Assembly (NCBI RefSeq): GCF_021018805.1
Contig: NC_086256.1
Coordinates: forward strand, 10,172,032-10,236,031
Length of the DNA stretch: 64,000 bases
Source: Prinia subflava
Lineage: Eukaryota; Chordata; Aves; Passeriformes; Cisticolidae
Direction: 5' to 3'
A program made the position numbers and the translations under genes. The notes beneath the pieces are model-generated. The model did not search any database. It saw only the letters and a list, made by a program, of their open reading frames with translations, and was not told where the DNA came from. How positions within the stretch are numbered: position 1 is the first letter of the stretch; each line of letters opens with the position of its first letter. Below, piece after piece: positions 38,587 to 56,471 of the stretch.

Positions 38587-40200
38587 CCCCCCACAATCTC
38601 CGCACCCCCTCTAACCCCTCTTGCACCTTCCGCTGGCGGAGCCTGGCTCCGGGCCGCACCGGACCATGGGGGCTCTCAGCACCCACCCCCCGAGACCCCC
38701 CCACCTCCTCGCCGGTTAACCCCTCCCGCCCCCGCCCCCGTGGCATTCGTTAACCCTCGTGTTTACGGTAACCTTTGTGCTCGACGCTGGGACAAGAGAG
38801 GAGGGGGCACAGCCCCGAGAGGGCCGGGAGCCAGAGGCACTTTGCAGGGGCCTTGACCTGGGGGTATGCACAGGATGGGGGGGGTGGGATGCTCCCAGGC
38901 TCCCACCCCCCCTTCCCTAAGCCAGGCAGCCTGCCCTGCCATGGGGCACCCTCCTGACCTTCCAGGGGGAGGACAGGGGGTGGGACCAGGGTTGGGCATG
39001 CCAAGACTGCCCACGGCCTGTGTGTGCACAAGGCCATCATGGCAGGGGTTGGCCCTGCAGGGACCCCCAGCCTGGGTGCACACCCACTGTGGCTCAGAGC
39101 CTGCTGGGTCTCACAGGTGGTCGTACCCAGGGGTGCTGCCAGGCACCAGGCCAGCAGAGGGAGATGGGGGCAAGCATGTTGCTTGCCCTGGCGGGGGGAT
39201 CTGATGGCACAAGACACAAGCACTTAGAGCACACGTGCGTACACGTGTGTGTCCCTCACAGACACAGCATGGGCACACATGTGGCATACGTGGGCATGCA
39301 CATATGCACGGTACACCGGGGCTGTGCAGGCAGTGAGCTGGGACGCTCCCCTCCATGTACCCCTCCACCCTGTGGCCCCACTGGGGTCTGTGGATGCCCT
39401 TCTGGGTGGCCAGGCATCACCTACAAAGCTGGGCACAGCCACAAGCAGCATGGACACAGCCCAATGCTGCTGCCTGCCCCACAGTGGGGCAGGAGGCTGG
39501 CGAGTACTTAAGCCTGGCCGGGGGATAACCAGACATGGATGAGGTCCAGCTCTCCCTGGCAGCTCCAGCACTGGCAGGGGAGGACCCTCCATGGTGCTAA
39601 GGGGGAGCAGAATGGACTGGCCTCCCCCAGCTGCTGCTTAGCAAGAGGTACCAGCGGAGACACGAAGGGCTGCACCAGCCCACTCGCTCCGAGCCATCTG
39701 GGGATGCTCAGTCCCCAACCAGTATTAGTGGGACAGGATGCACTGGCAAAGGCCGGGCAGTTTTAAATCTGTCTTCCAGCTCCAGCCAAAGGGCTTGGAG
39801 CTCTTGATTTGGGGTGGATGGGATGAGACCCTTCCTTACCCCGCTTGCTCCCCTCCCAGCCAGCACCCTGTGCTCCCCATGTTGCAGCCCCGAGGCTGGC
39901 ACAGGGACATGGCACAGCTTGGCGCGGTGGCGGGAGGCAGTGGGCGGCGAGCCCCAGCAGGATGTTCCAGCGCCCCGTCCCGAGCCCCCCGTCGTGCCGC
40001 GGCGAGGGGCGCAGGTTCCCGCATGGTGCCCGTGCTCTGCCCCTCGAGTCACGCCGCTACTCTTCACCTCTAATTGTTAGCAATAACGCGCGCGTCCCTG
40101 GGCAGCGCTGCCTGTGCCAGTGTCTCTGGGCAGCGCTGCCTGTGCCAGTGTCTCTCCTGGTGTAGAGTTCTAAAGTATCCTAGATTTTAATGAGATTTAT
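38587..40200 (+). other. SLC6A9: SLC6A9 3' UTR and downstream sequence
   Basis: No AATAAA lies within 1.6 kb of the stop. The first AT-rich candidate end is about 40165-40200, without a canonical hexamer. An ATTAAA occurs at 40725-40730, which would give a 2.1-kb 3' UTR. The stretch includes a TG/CA-rich patch (39225-39315). No CCDC24-like coding sequence is seen. Confidence 0.5.
40098..40153. repeat. Perfect 28-bp tandem duplication
   Basis: Two identical 28-bp copies beginning CTGGGCAGCGCTGCCTG lie end to end (40098-40125 and 40126-40153) near the presumed SLC6A9 3' end. Each contains the self-complementary core GGCAGCGCTGCC, so each copy can fold as a short hairpin. Confidence 0.9.
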
Positions 40201-40721
40201 ATTCCTGAGGCTGTGTCCTGCTGTGCCCTTTTTTGGGAACCACGTGGGGGAAGGGAGGGGTTGAAGAGTGGGGGACCACACAAGAAAGGTGCAGCTCTTT
40301 TCCCCGATGATGCCAGGTATTGGCACTGAACAATCGGCCAGGTTCTGGGGGATTCTCCTGTGCCCTGCCTGGACATACAAAATGAGCTGGAGGTAAGGCA
40401 GAGGATGGAGGATGGGCTTATCCACGCTGGGGGAAAGCATTGTCCCCAAATGCACAGGAGGGCAGCAAATTTCCATGGCATAGTGAGGGCAGCTGGCTTT
40501 GCCCTGTGCACTTCACCCCTAGCTGGGCACATGTTAGGGCCCCCTACATTGCTGAGTGAGCTGGGGGTCCCCCAAGGATGGACAGAGTGGGGCAGGGGCT
40601 CTGCCTCCCAGCCAGCAGCTGGAGGTGGCAGACAAGACTTCCCCTCTATACTCCACAACCCCACTTCCTCATCAGATGGTGCTCTCTCCCACCCCCACAA
40701 AGCCTGCCAACTTTTCAAACT

Positions 40722-40730
40722 TTTATTAAA
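40722..40730. terminator. Overlapping opposite-strand poly(A) signals
   Basis: The + strand TTTATTAAA reads AATAAA on the minus strand (40722-40727), suited to end B4GALT2, and ATTAAA on the plus strand (40725-40730), available to SLC6A9. The minus-strand use gives B4GALT2 a 3' UTR of about 1.1 kb and is likely. The plus-strand use is possible. Confidence 0.6.
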
Positions 40731-41844
40731 TACAAAACCCCCGGTCTCTACGACCGAACGTTGCATTCAACGTACGCTGAAAAAAGGGTCAGACATTCAA
40801 ATGTACAAAAGTCGCCAGTGCCCCCCAGCCCTGGCGAGCTGCCCTGCTCCCAACCCCACTGCTCCTAGAACCCCATGGAGTGTCAGGGGTGCTGGGGCTC
40901 CCAGTCCCATGGAGGGGCACAGGGCTCCTGCCCTGCATTGTCCCGGCCTCTCCTGCCTGCAGCCCCCCTGCCCCTGGCCTGGAAGGGGGAAGGCAAAGGG
41001 AGACCTCAAGGGGAAGATTCCCTCCCTGCTAGAGGGGCTGCAGCAGCCCCCACCAAGAGGGCCTGGGGGGTTCAAATGAGCCCTATTTCCCCACCAAAGA
41101 GGAGAGGGCAGGCGCAGGCAGGGGCTGCACACACACAGAGCACCTGCCTTTGGGGTTGGGGGATGGGATACAGCTGCCATCCCCCCAGCCCTGGGGAAAC
41201 TGAGGCACAGCGAGGGGCATTCGCTAATCAGAGGTCTCTGTTTGGCAGAGCTGAGACAGGGCCCGGCTCTAAGCACCAGACTAAAGCAGAGGAAGACAGC
41301 AAGCCATGTCTGTGTGCCCAGCAGCATGGGCAGTGCCTGGCCAGGGCAGCAACCCTGCCCTGATCCTGCCTGCCTGGGGGCCCCAGGCTGCTCCCATCCC
41401 CAGCTGGGGCAGCGGTGGCTCCAGCACTGATAAAGGGGGAAGCCTGCACCCCACTTCTCACAGCGCTGGTGGGGACCCTTCAGCTCTCAAAGAGCAGTGG
41501 GACTTCACCCTCCCCACCCAGGGTGCAGGCAGGAGCTGGCATGGACTGGGGGCTCCTTGCCAGGCCTGGGGTTGCCCCCTCCCTCTGTACCAGGAGCTGC
41601 TCACAGGGCAGCCAGGCTCATCCACCAACACACCACGTATGGGGCAGGGGTCCTGCAAACACACTCGTGGGGATGGGGGAGACGGAGAAATCCTGGGGAC
41701 CAAAGGGCCGGCTGGGGGGCAGCCGTCTCCAGAAGGCAGCAGAGTAGGCAGAAAACATCCCTGTCCAGTCCTGGCTGTTGCGCTGGGGCAAAACCCTGCT
41801 ATGCCCAGCCAGCCTAGGCACAGGGGCTCCCGGTGACAGGAGCA

Positions 41845-44838
41845 CTAGCCGCGGGCCAGGCGGGGCGGTGGCCTGCCAATCTCCACCGTGATGTTGGTGT
41901 ACATGGGCTGGCGGGAGATCTCCACCAGCCGGTACTGCAGCGAGCTGATCCCATCCCGCTTCATCGTCATTTTGGTGTTCTGGATCTTGGTGAATCTGGT
42001 GGAAAGAAGAGCAGGATGAGGATGGAGGGATGTCTTGCTGTGGTGCCAGCAGTGCTGGACCTCTGTGGGAGTGAGCAGCCAAGTGATTGCCCAGCATGCC
42101 AACTGCCCCAGCCCTGTGGCTCACTCACCTCTGCGGGTTGGGCTCGTTGTGTTTGTCGCGTTCATGCTTAATCATGCGGTACCTCCCAATGCGGATGTCG
42201 GGCCTTGACACCTTCATGCCATTCAGGGAGATGCTGGGGGCCAGGAGCAGGGGGGGATCAGTGTGCGGGCACCAGGGTGGGACATTCCCAGCCCAGAGAC
42301 CTCCAGGGTCACACCCCAGGCAAAATAAACCTGTCCCTGGTTAAACAAAGCTGTGCCAAGATGAGCAAAGCCAGGCCCCAACCAGGCCAGTGTCATGACC
42401 TAGGGTGCCACATACCCCATGGCAGTGTACCCAAAGTGCCAGTCCTGTCCAGGGACCACAGGCACACACACAGCCATCCATGTGCAGCCATCCATCCCCT
42501 CCCTCCCTTCCTCCTTCCCTCTGCGGCCCCTGCCCTTTACATTCCCTGGATGCCACTGCCTAGCCCTTCCCTTGGAGCCCTCCCCTCAGATCAAGGGCTG
42601 CCTGAAGCTCTTGCACAGCTCCACACAATTCTTGTCCCCCACCCTGAGCCCACCTTGTGTGGAAATCAACTGTGCCACATGCCCCTGGCTCCCACAAGGG
42701 TGTTTTGCTGGTCTGGCCATTACAGGCTGGTTACACCCCACTGGCTGCACACTGCTTCCCTGGGCAGCACCATGGGGGAGCCCATAGGAGGTAAGGTGGC
42801 CACTGTCCAGCTCTGGCACCAGTGCAGCGCGTGGGGGGATTGGGCTTTGCTTGGCACACAGCCGTACTGCCAGCTGCTGGCAGGAATGACTGCGTGGCTG
42901 CTGCATGGCCACCACTGAGATGCTTCCAAGTTCTTGATCTCAGCCCTGGACACATCCAAGTCTACCATCTCAGCCCCTGTATGGAGCAGAGCCCACAGGA
43001 ACACCACCCTGCGAGTGCAGCGCATACCATGCTGCAGGCTTCAGCCAAAAAGGAGGCAGAGGAGTGTCCCATAGCCCCCAAGCACTCTGGGAAAGGCCAG
43101 TTCCATCCATGAGGGTCATCAACCCCAAAGCTGGAGTGTAATTCAATCCCTCCCTGACATGTGCCATGGCCCATGCACATCCCCCACAAAACCAGAACGC
43201 CAGTGTGGTAACAGTGCTAATTCAGTGCTTGGTGGGGAGCCTGCTACACCCCAACCAGTCAGTGCTAGTGAAGGGTTGGGCACCTACCGATTAAAGATGT
43301 CGTCGTCTTCTCCTCCCCAGCCCCAGTACTCATTGGGAAAGCCATTGATCTTCAGGAACTGGGACTTGCTCAGCCCAGAGACACCACCAAAGTAGCCGGC
43401 ATAGGGCAGCCTGCAGGTTGGTAACAAATGGGTCAGCCCCAGGAACAGGCAAAGATGGAGGTGAGCCCCATGGGAACCCCCAAGTATGAGGACCAACCCT
43501 TTCCTGTGTCACCTTCCTACCCTGGGCTCTGTGCCCTCTCCCATCTCAGGTCCACAATTCGAGCCACTGACCTCGTGCCTGCCCCAGGTGACAATCTAGG
43601 GTGGTTGCCTTGATGCCATCCCAGAGAGCTATTCCAGCCCTGCCTGAACAGAAACATCCCAGCTCCCCAGGGTACTCACCTGAACCCAAACTTGTCCATG
43701 CCAACAGCAAAGTGCCGTGGCTGCTCGTAGCAGCGATAGAGGTTGCGATCGTCCATGGGGATGAGGTCTACGTCGCTGAAAATGAAGCAGTCATACTCCT
43801 CGTCGTCCTTGAGTGCCTCCATGAACCCCACGTTGAGCAGCTTGGCCCGGTTGAAGGTGTCTTCACCGAACTGCAGGGCAAAGCTCAGCAATGCCAGCTT
43901 GTCCACCCCAGCCCCACCACCCTGTTGCCCCTGGCCCCCTCACCTGGTTGATGATGTAGATACCATAAGCCACCTTCTGCCGGCGCAGGATGGGGTGCAG
44001 GTAGTGCAGCCAGTACTTGAGGTGGTGCTCGCGGTGCCGGAAGGGGATGAGGATGGCCACCTTCTGCCGGGGCAGGCAGTCCGGGGGGGTGTACTTGCCG
44101 CCCTGGCGCACATCAGGGTTCTCCCGCTGCACTCGCTCCATGCTCATGGGAGAGCTGAACTCGATGAGCAGGCGCCCAACTGTGAGAGGGGAGGGCAGGG
44201 GGATGCCCACAGGACAGGACATGGTCAGGGTCATGGTCACTCGCCGCTCCTGCCCGGAGTGGTAAAGCAAACAGCAAAGGGGACCTGCAAGGGGGACCGG
44301 CACTGCCGAGGGCAGAGAGCACCCAAAACAGAGAGACTGGGCTAACAAAACCTGAAACCAGCTGTCCTGATACAGTTCCAGGCTGGGGTTTCTCTACCAT
44401 TTCACAGGGGAGCCATGCCCAGGGCCCAGGGGATAAGGATGTCAGCCATGAGCACCCACCTTAGCCCCACGTTCAGAGTCAGAGCCCAAATTCATCCCCA
44501 ACGCTCACCCAGCATGTCTCACCTAAGCCAGGAGGTGTCTCCTGGCAGGGCTGCAAGGGCTTCTCAGTGGCAGACTGGTTGGTGCTGGGCTTGGTGCTGG
44601 GAGATGGGGCCTCAGCACCGGCTGGCCCGTAGCTGGGAACGGTGCCGTTGGGGCGGGAGGAGTTGGAGAACGGGTGGGAGCGCGAGGCGTTCCTGGCGTT
44701 GAAACGGCTGAAGAAGTCCAGGTGCTGCGCGTAGACGTCAAAATAGAGGATCATGATGATGACGAAGTGGAGCAGGCAGAGCAGCAGCACAGCCTTGCAA
44801 ATCCTTTCCAGGGTCACCCCCAAGAGCAGCCTGGTCAT
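41845..44838 (-). CDS. B4GALT2: Beta-1,4-galactosyltransferase 2
   Basis: Golgi type II membrane enzyme that adds galactose from UDP-Gal in beta-1,4 linkage to terminal GlcNAc. Coding exons in transcript order: 44838-44523, 44179-43944, 43870-43680, 43410-43288, 42233-42129, 41995-41845. They total 1,122 nt and give 373 residues (human 372). The N-terminus has a short cytosolic part, then the signal anchor VLLLCLLHFVIIMILYFDV, then a Ser/Thr/Asn-rich stem. Catalytic landmarks are FNRAKLLNVG (190-199), the Mn2+-binding DVD at 217-219 and WGWGGEDDD (277-285). The start is the first ATG aligning with the human N-terminus; two uATGs precede it (see findings). Residue 185 is Phe where human has His (NQHGED); otherwise the catalytic domain is highly conserved. 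Confidence 0.97.
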
Positions 44839-44849
44839 CTTCTGGGCAT
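44835..44849 (-). other. Four-codon uORF whose stop overlaps the B4GALT2 start
   Basis: On the minus strand an ATG at 44849-44847 reads M-P-R-R and then TGA. That TGA shares its bases with the main ATG (ATGA at 44838-44835). Such overlaps permit termination-reinitiation. A second upstream ATG (44863-44861) opens an out-of-frame 41-codon uORF that overlaps the coding region and ends at 44738. Both lie in the exon that begins at 44909. Confidence 0.6.
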
Positions 44850-44909
44850 GGGCAGGCGGACATGTGCGCTTGGCGGGGCAGGGGGGCGGCTCCAGCCACG
44901 GTCCTGATC
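44839..44909 (-). other. B4GALT2: B4GALT2 5' UTR part of the first coding exon
   Basis: On the minus strand the sequence GTGTCTTGGCAG ends at 44910 and gives a plausible acceptor, leaving 71 nt of leader before the ATG. An in-frame upstream ATG near 44916 would be removed by this splice, so it is not taken as the start. Confidence 0.6.
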
Positions 44910-47196
44910 CTGCCAAGACACCTCATGCTCAGGATACCACGAGCCTGAGCCCCCAACCCAGCCCAAATGACACTGGGATAGTAGGAGCAGCACAGGCCTG
45001 ATGCAGACGTGAAGGGCTTGCAGGCTGCTATGCCAGAGAGCACCCCAGGGGGAATGCTGCACCTGGATCCCTGCTCTGAAGGCACAGTCATGAAGATATG
45101 AGAGGTCCTCAGCCCCACATAGCAAACCCCCTCCTTGCTTTCCTAGCCCAAGACCAGAACAGGACAGACTCAGTCCCCTTCCCTTTTGCCCACACAGAAA
45201 GAGGATGCAGACACCTCCAGACCAGCCACAAAGAGTCTCCATGGAGCTTGAGCCCTTGACAAAGGCTATGCTCTCCAAAAATAGCCAGTCTGGGATGTCC
45301 CAAGGGCACCACAGGTGTCCCCACCAGCCACCCTTTTCTGAGACACCTCACTTCCCTGCTCCCCATCCTGCTCCCTCCCCACAGAGCTACATCCCAGCAG
45401 CAGCACCAAAGCGGGGCAGCAACGAGAGTCACGCCAGCAGGGGCCCTCCTCGAGGCACCCAGTGGGTGAGGAGCTGCACGACAACACCGAGCCAAGCTGA
45501 GCCGAGCAGGACATCCCAGCCCCCTGAGTCAGGGGTTCCCAGGATTCCCTGCCACATCCAGGGGGTCCAGCTTACAGCCAGTGGCACAGATCCTCTCCCC
45601 TCTTTCTGATGGTGAGGCCTCCTGGGACACAGGGCTGCTGGAAGTCAGGGTCCTCTTATCTCTCCCACATGACACCTGGAGCCGGGCCAGAGCCCTGACA
45701 GTAAGCCAGCTGGGAGAGTCACTAGAGAGTCCTAAACAAGTCAAACAATCCGGCCTTTCCCAGCCCTGCCACTGCCAGGGCTCAGACCACAGCACAGCCA
45801 TGCACCCCAGTTCCTGCCCTGATCCCTGCCCTGCTAGTCCCCGCCTTCAGGGAAGCTGCTAGGACATGGCAAAGCAATTACAAGGGACAGGCAGCAGGGT
45901 TCACAAAGCCCTGAGACAGGTCAGAGCTGCTGCATGGTCCCTGGGGAGACCTTGGTGGCTGGGGTTTGCAGCAGGACCCCCAGCAGGAGTGCAGCTAGCA
46001 ACAGTGCTGGTAACTGGTGACTGGCAGCTGCCAGCCTTGTCCAGTGGGGTCCCCCAGGCAGCTGTAGGGCACTGAGTTGGCAGTGATGGCCACACTGGAT
46101 GGGAATGGGGATCAGAGCTGAGTTGTGAAGCAGGATCCTTTGCCCAAGCCTGCTCTGGGGTGTCCTCTCCCAGTTGCAGGACTGACCCTGGCAGGCAGAC
46201 CATGGAACCCACCACAGGCAGGGAGGTGCTAGAAAAGGCTCTGAGCCCAACACCCCAACTATGTCCACCCTCTCTCTGCAGGATGCAGAGCAGTATCCCT
46301 GAGGATAGGGGTGTCCTGGTATGTGTCAGCAGCCCAACCCCACATCCAGATTTTTTCTAGAAAGCAGCCCTCTCAAGAAAAGCTGGCTTTGCTGTTATTG
46401 CTCAAACTTTCCCCCGATCACAGTGCCTTGTCATCTACACAGCCCATGACACAGGGGCCTGCCTGCCCCCAGCCCCTGCCAGAAACCCTCCCCAAAAACC
46501 TGTGCAGTATATGGAGTAGTGGTGCCTTAACAGCCAGACAGGGATGCAACAGGGAAAAATCAGAGCTGGTTTTAGGGGCCCTTTGGCAGAATAGTCCACG
46601 AGGCAAGTAGAGAGTGATGCTCAGCAAGAACAAAAGCAAAGCACTCCATCAAGCAGCAGCCATAGGACACCACGAACATGAGTGGGCTTAAACTGCTGAG
46701 GGGGTTATGAAATATGATGTCATCTGCCCCCACCGCAGCATCTGTGCAGGATGTGAGAGGCCAAAAGCAACCTGGGCCTCGGGACTCGGTCTCCAGGATT
46801 TCAAGCCAGTGCAGTATGTGCCATGGGGCTGGTGATGCTAATTTTGGAGGGGATGCTCAACCCCGTGGACTCCATCCTTCTTCCCACAAGACATCCCAGG
46901 GCTGGGAGAAGGGAGGCACGGTGGCAGCCCGTGGCCCCGATGCCCTAAAGGTGGCCACCTCCGGCCAAAAGTGGGGCGAGGGGCCGCATTCAGCACAACT
47001 AACACTCCCCCGCCCCCTAATTTTTCCCAGTCCGCGACACATGCAAAAACTTATTTTAAAAACGAGAAACAACCTCAAAATTAGGCTTTTTCCCGAGCCG
47101 GAGTGATGCCGCCCACGAGTGACCAGGATCGCTTCCCCCGGGTCGCATCCCGGGCCTCCCCCGCCCGGCCAGGCCTGCCCGCGCCGCTCCACTCAC
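44910..47196 (-). other. B4GALT2: B4GALT2 intron 1
   Basis: 2.3-kb intron between the proposed leader exon and the coding exon. It is unique sequence; I see no gene, RNA or repeat in it. Shortly downstream of the CpG island (47,000-47,080) it has AT-rich patches that may be regulatory. Confidence 0.5.
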
Positions 47197-47560
47197 CGCG
47201 GCCTCGGGGCTGCCGCGCCGCCCCGGCGCCGGTCAGCGGCCCCCGCCGCCGCCTCCTTCTCTTCCTCTTCCTCCTCTTCCTCCTCCAGCCCCGGCCGCCG
47301 GCCCGCGGGCTCCCATGCCCGGGGCTGCGGGGGGCCCAGCCGGCCGGGCCGCCGCACCGCCGAGAGCCGCAGGGAGACGGGGCCGCGCCCGCACGCCGGC
47401 TCCGCCCGCCGCCGCCGCACCGGGCGGGGCCGCCGCCGCCGCCAGCCCCGGAGCCGCGGGGCGAGGAGGGCAGGGAGGGCAGTCCCGCAGGGACCGGGGC
47501 CCACGGACGCGAATCCCACGGATGCAGACACACCCGGGGGTGCGCGATGCCTCCGGCTCC
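47197..47560 (-). promoter_or_regulatory. B4GALT2: CpG-island promoter and leader exon of B4GALT2
   Basis: Dense CpG island. On the minus strand a donor matching GTGAGT (47196-47191) ends a probable non-coding exon whose 5' end lies somewhere in 47300-47560. The exon would contain a GGA/GAA purine tract (47251-47287). Long frames across the island are low-complexity and not genes. The exact start of transcription cannot be read. Confidence 0.65.
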
Positions 47561-49970
47561 ACCACGGGATGCTCAGCCCTTGGCCCCAGGCGCGGCACCG
47601 GGGACCCTCCAGGCACCTCCGGGACACAGGCACGGGGTGTCCCGGCCTTTCTTCGTTCCCTCGCTCCTTGTTGCTGGAAGGCAGCGCTGCCAAGGACCCA
47701 CCTGCGGCCACTCCCGCGCTCCCTGCCGTTGGTGCTAGCTCAGCGTCCGTTGCAACCTATTTGTGGCTCCTTTCCCCCCACATCACCCTTTCTGTGTTTC
47801 ATTGCTAGGAAACACGGGGAATCTCACTCCCCTTACCACAGTGGCATCAGTGAAAGATCTTGGTTTGGTCCCACCGCAAGTTTGGCCCACCACAAGTAGT
47901 TTTTGCACTGTCTGCAGCCCTTCCCTTCCTGCCACCCCCTCAGCTTCCCTGCCCAGCACCCTCCCCTGATTAGAGCAATCTTGTCCCCTGAGGACTCTCC
48001 TCCTCCCATGCCTGGCTGATCAGCGAGGGCTTTCCAGCTCCCTTCGGCAGACAACCTTTCAGAAGAGAACTGAATGGTACCCAGCCAGCCCAGCCCAGCC
48101 CTGCCCCACCCCTGCTCCACCCCTGCAAACAATCAGCCCTGCTGAAAGCAATCCAACTTCTGCCTCCAGCTCTTGGTTTGTCTCCTCAGCAGGTGGCATT
48201 TTCCTCATCAATACCTACACATGGTTACCAAAATATCTTTTAACTCCTCCTGCTGCTGCTTCTAAATGAGACAAGGTGTAAGATTCTGAAGACTTGTTTA
48301 AGCTTTTTTCCTCTGCTTGAGCAGCAGGTGTTTAGCAGGTGTTTAGTCCAAGTCCTGAAACCAAGCCTGCACACCTAGAATGAGGGGAGTCCAGGGAGTG
48401 CTTACCTTATCACTGCTGGCTGTGTGGTAGGTGGGCTGTGGGTCACGCTGAGAGTAGCCCTGATGGGTCTCATGTCCTTTTAAGGGGCCTGTGGGCAAGT
48501 GTGGAGCCCATTCCCTTGCTAAAGCTGTGATATACATAGGCAGGATTGGGAGAGTGGAAAAGCACCCCACAGAGGCACATTTCTAGCAGCAGATAAATTT
48601 CTATCTGGGCAGGGCAGAGGCCTATCCCTGAAAAACAAGTGGCTGAGTCTTTCAAGACAGCTGCTAACCAGGAAGATGATTAACCCATAAAGCAGCTTCT
48701 TTAACACCAGCACAGCCTATCCAACCCCAGGCATCTCCTTTCTGAGCTTGGCAAGGGTCTGATGAAATGGCTCTGCAGCTCTTATAGGACAGGCAAAAAT
48801 CTGCCCACACCTGACACTCTTTCTTCAAGCAGGCAGGGCTCAGTTTGTGTCCTGCCACTACGCAGGTCTCACATTGCTCCTGTGAGAGCCTCCAGCCCCA
48901 GGGGACAGCCAGCACAGCCAGCAGGGGCAGCAGCTTGGTTTTCCCCCTACAACTCTCATGCACCCCGGGCTGAAATACACTGCAGTCCCCAAACTCATAG
49001 GACAGTGTGGACAGAGGCAGGAGAGCAGCAGATCTCGGAGGGGTCATGCAGAGGCAGCTGCCCTAGTTCAAGGGCAAGAATCAGCAGGCTCCAGCAGTCT
49101 CACTGCTGCCCCAGCCTGAGGTGTCCACATGGGAAGAGAGAAGGGCAGCTCTAAGCATGCATCTGCTCTGACAAGCACTGGAAGATCAGTGCTTTCTCTA
49201 TGAAGGTATACCAGTAAAAGAACAGGATGAGGGGCTTGTGCTGGATACAGCAGAAGCAGCAGCCTCCAGGCTCTCTGCAGAGCACATGCAGGACCTTGCT
49301 CTTCCCTTCCCCCAAGCAGCAGATGAACTGCAGGTCCAGCTGTCTACAGCCAGCTTCCCCACACTATTCAGCACAGCCAGGGCCAGGGAACAGAGCCAGC
49401 ACAAAGCATCCCCACCCTGGGACCTCTGCCAAGGCCCCCTGGACAGAGGGGCACAGCAGACTGGAGAGCCCCAGCACACAGCCAACAGTCACACCACGGA
49501 GCTGCTGGCTGGAGGACGTCCTTTGAAGGGGCAAAAGTTTCACTTGTCTGCTCTTCTGGTGCTTCCCAGCTGCACAGTGGGGCAATGGACACTGTGTACA
49601 ACCTCACTACACTAAATTAAACACCAAACTGAATGGGAGCTGAAAGGCCCAAAGCAGCTTGCGTTGGGCTCATGTTGGGCTGCTAGGGGCCTGGCAGAGG
49701 CAACTCAGAGCTGCCTGCTGCCTGTTACAACAGCCTTGTACCTGCTCCAGGCAGCAAGGCACAGCTCTGCATTCCCACAGCCCAAACAGGGTGGCTCTTG
49801 CAGCCTGAGAAGGCAACAGAATTAACCCCACACAGGCAGGACACAACCAGGCTCCTTGAACAGGACACAGATTTTGCCAGACGCAGAGAGGAATCTCTGA
49901 GCACTGGGGCAGCCCAAACCAGCACTTGCTCTCTGCAAACTTCCCTAACATGAACAAGGAGGAGAAAGAG
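47561..49970. other. B4GALT2-ATP6V0B intergenic DNA
   Basis: 2.4 kb of unique DNA. A plus-strand frame (about 49160-49620) stays open for roughly 150 codons and reads Glu/Asp/Gln/Ala-rich (for example LDTAEAAASRLSAEHMQD), but has no good start, acceptor or known family. Otherwise I see nothing. Confidence 0.4.
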
Positions 49971-49986
49971 CTGGACAAGAACCATA

Positions 49987-49992
49987 TTTATT
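49987..49992 (-). terminator. ATP6V0B: ATP6V0B poly(A) signal
   Basis: AATAAA on the minus strand, 275 nt beyond the ATP6V0B stop codon. It gives a compact 3' UTR of about 300 nt, typical of this gene. Confidence 0.75.
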
Positions 49993-50266
49993 TCACTGAC
50001 ACAGAATTGCACTGATGGTTGATTCTACACACCAGGGACGGGCAGCAGCAGGGCCCCATGGGCTGGGCCAGGCTGCTGAGGGCAGAATTCACACAGAGAA
50101 ATTTGTTTCTTCCAAGGGGCTGATTGATCTGCAGGACAGGTCTCTACGCAGTCGCGCTCCTGCTCCCGATGCCAGGAATCTCCCACCCCAATCAAGTACA
50201 GAAACATTAAATAAGTATATACAGAACCTCTTGGGGTGGGCTGGAACAGGCTGAGTGCTGGAGGGC

Positions 50267-56471
<6,205 letters not shown>

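Noticed and set aside
44839..44916. In-frame upstream ATG as an N-terminal extension of B4GALT2
   Set aside because: The ATG near 44916 lies upstream of a plausible splice acceptor ending at 44910, and the extension has no counterpart in the human protein.
47081..47738. Long overlapping frames across the B4GALT2 CpG island
   Set aside because: Pro/Ala/Arg-rich artefacts of CpG density and the GGA/GAA tract; the leader exon of B4GALT2 explains the island.
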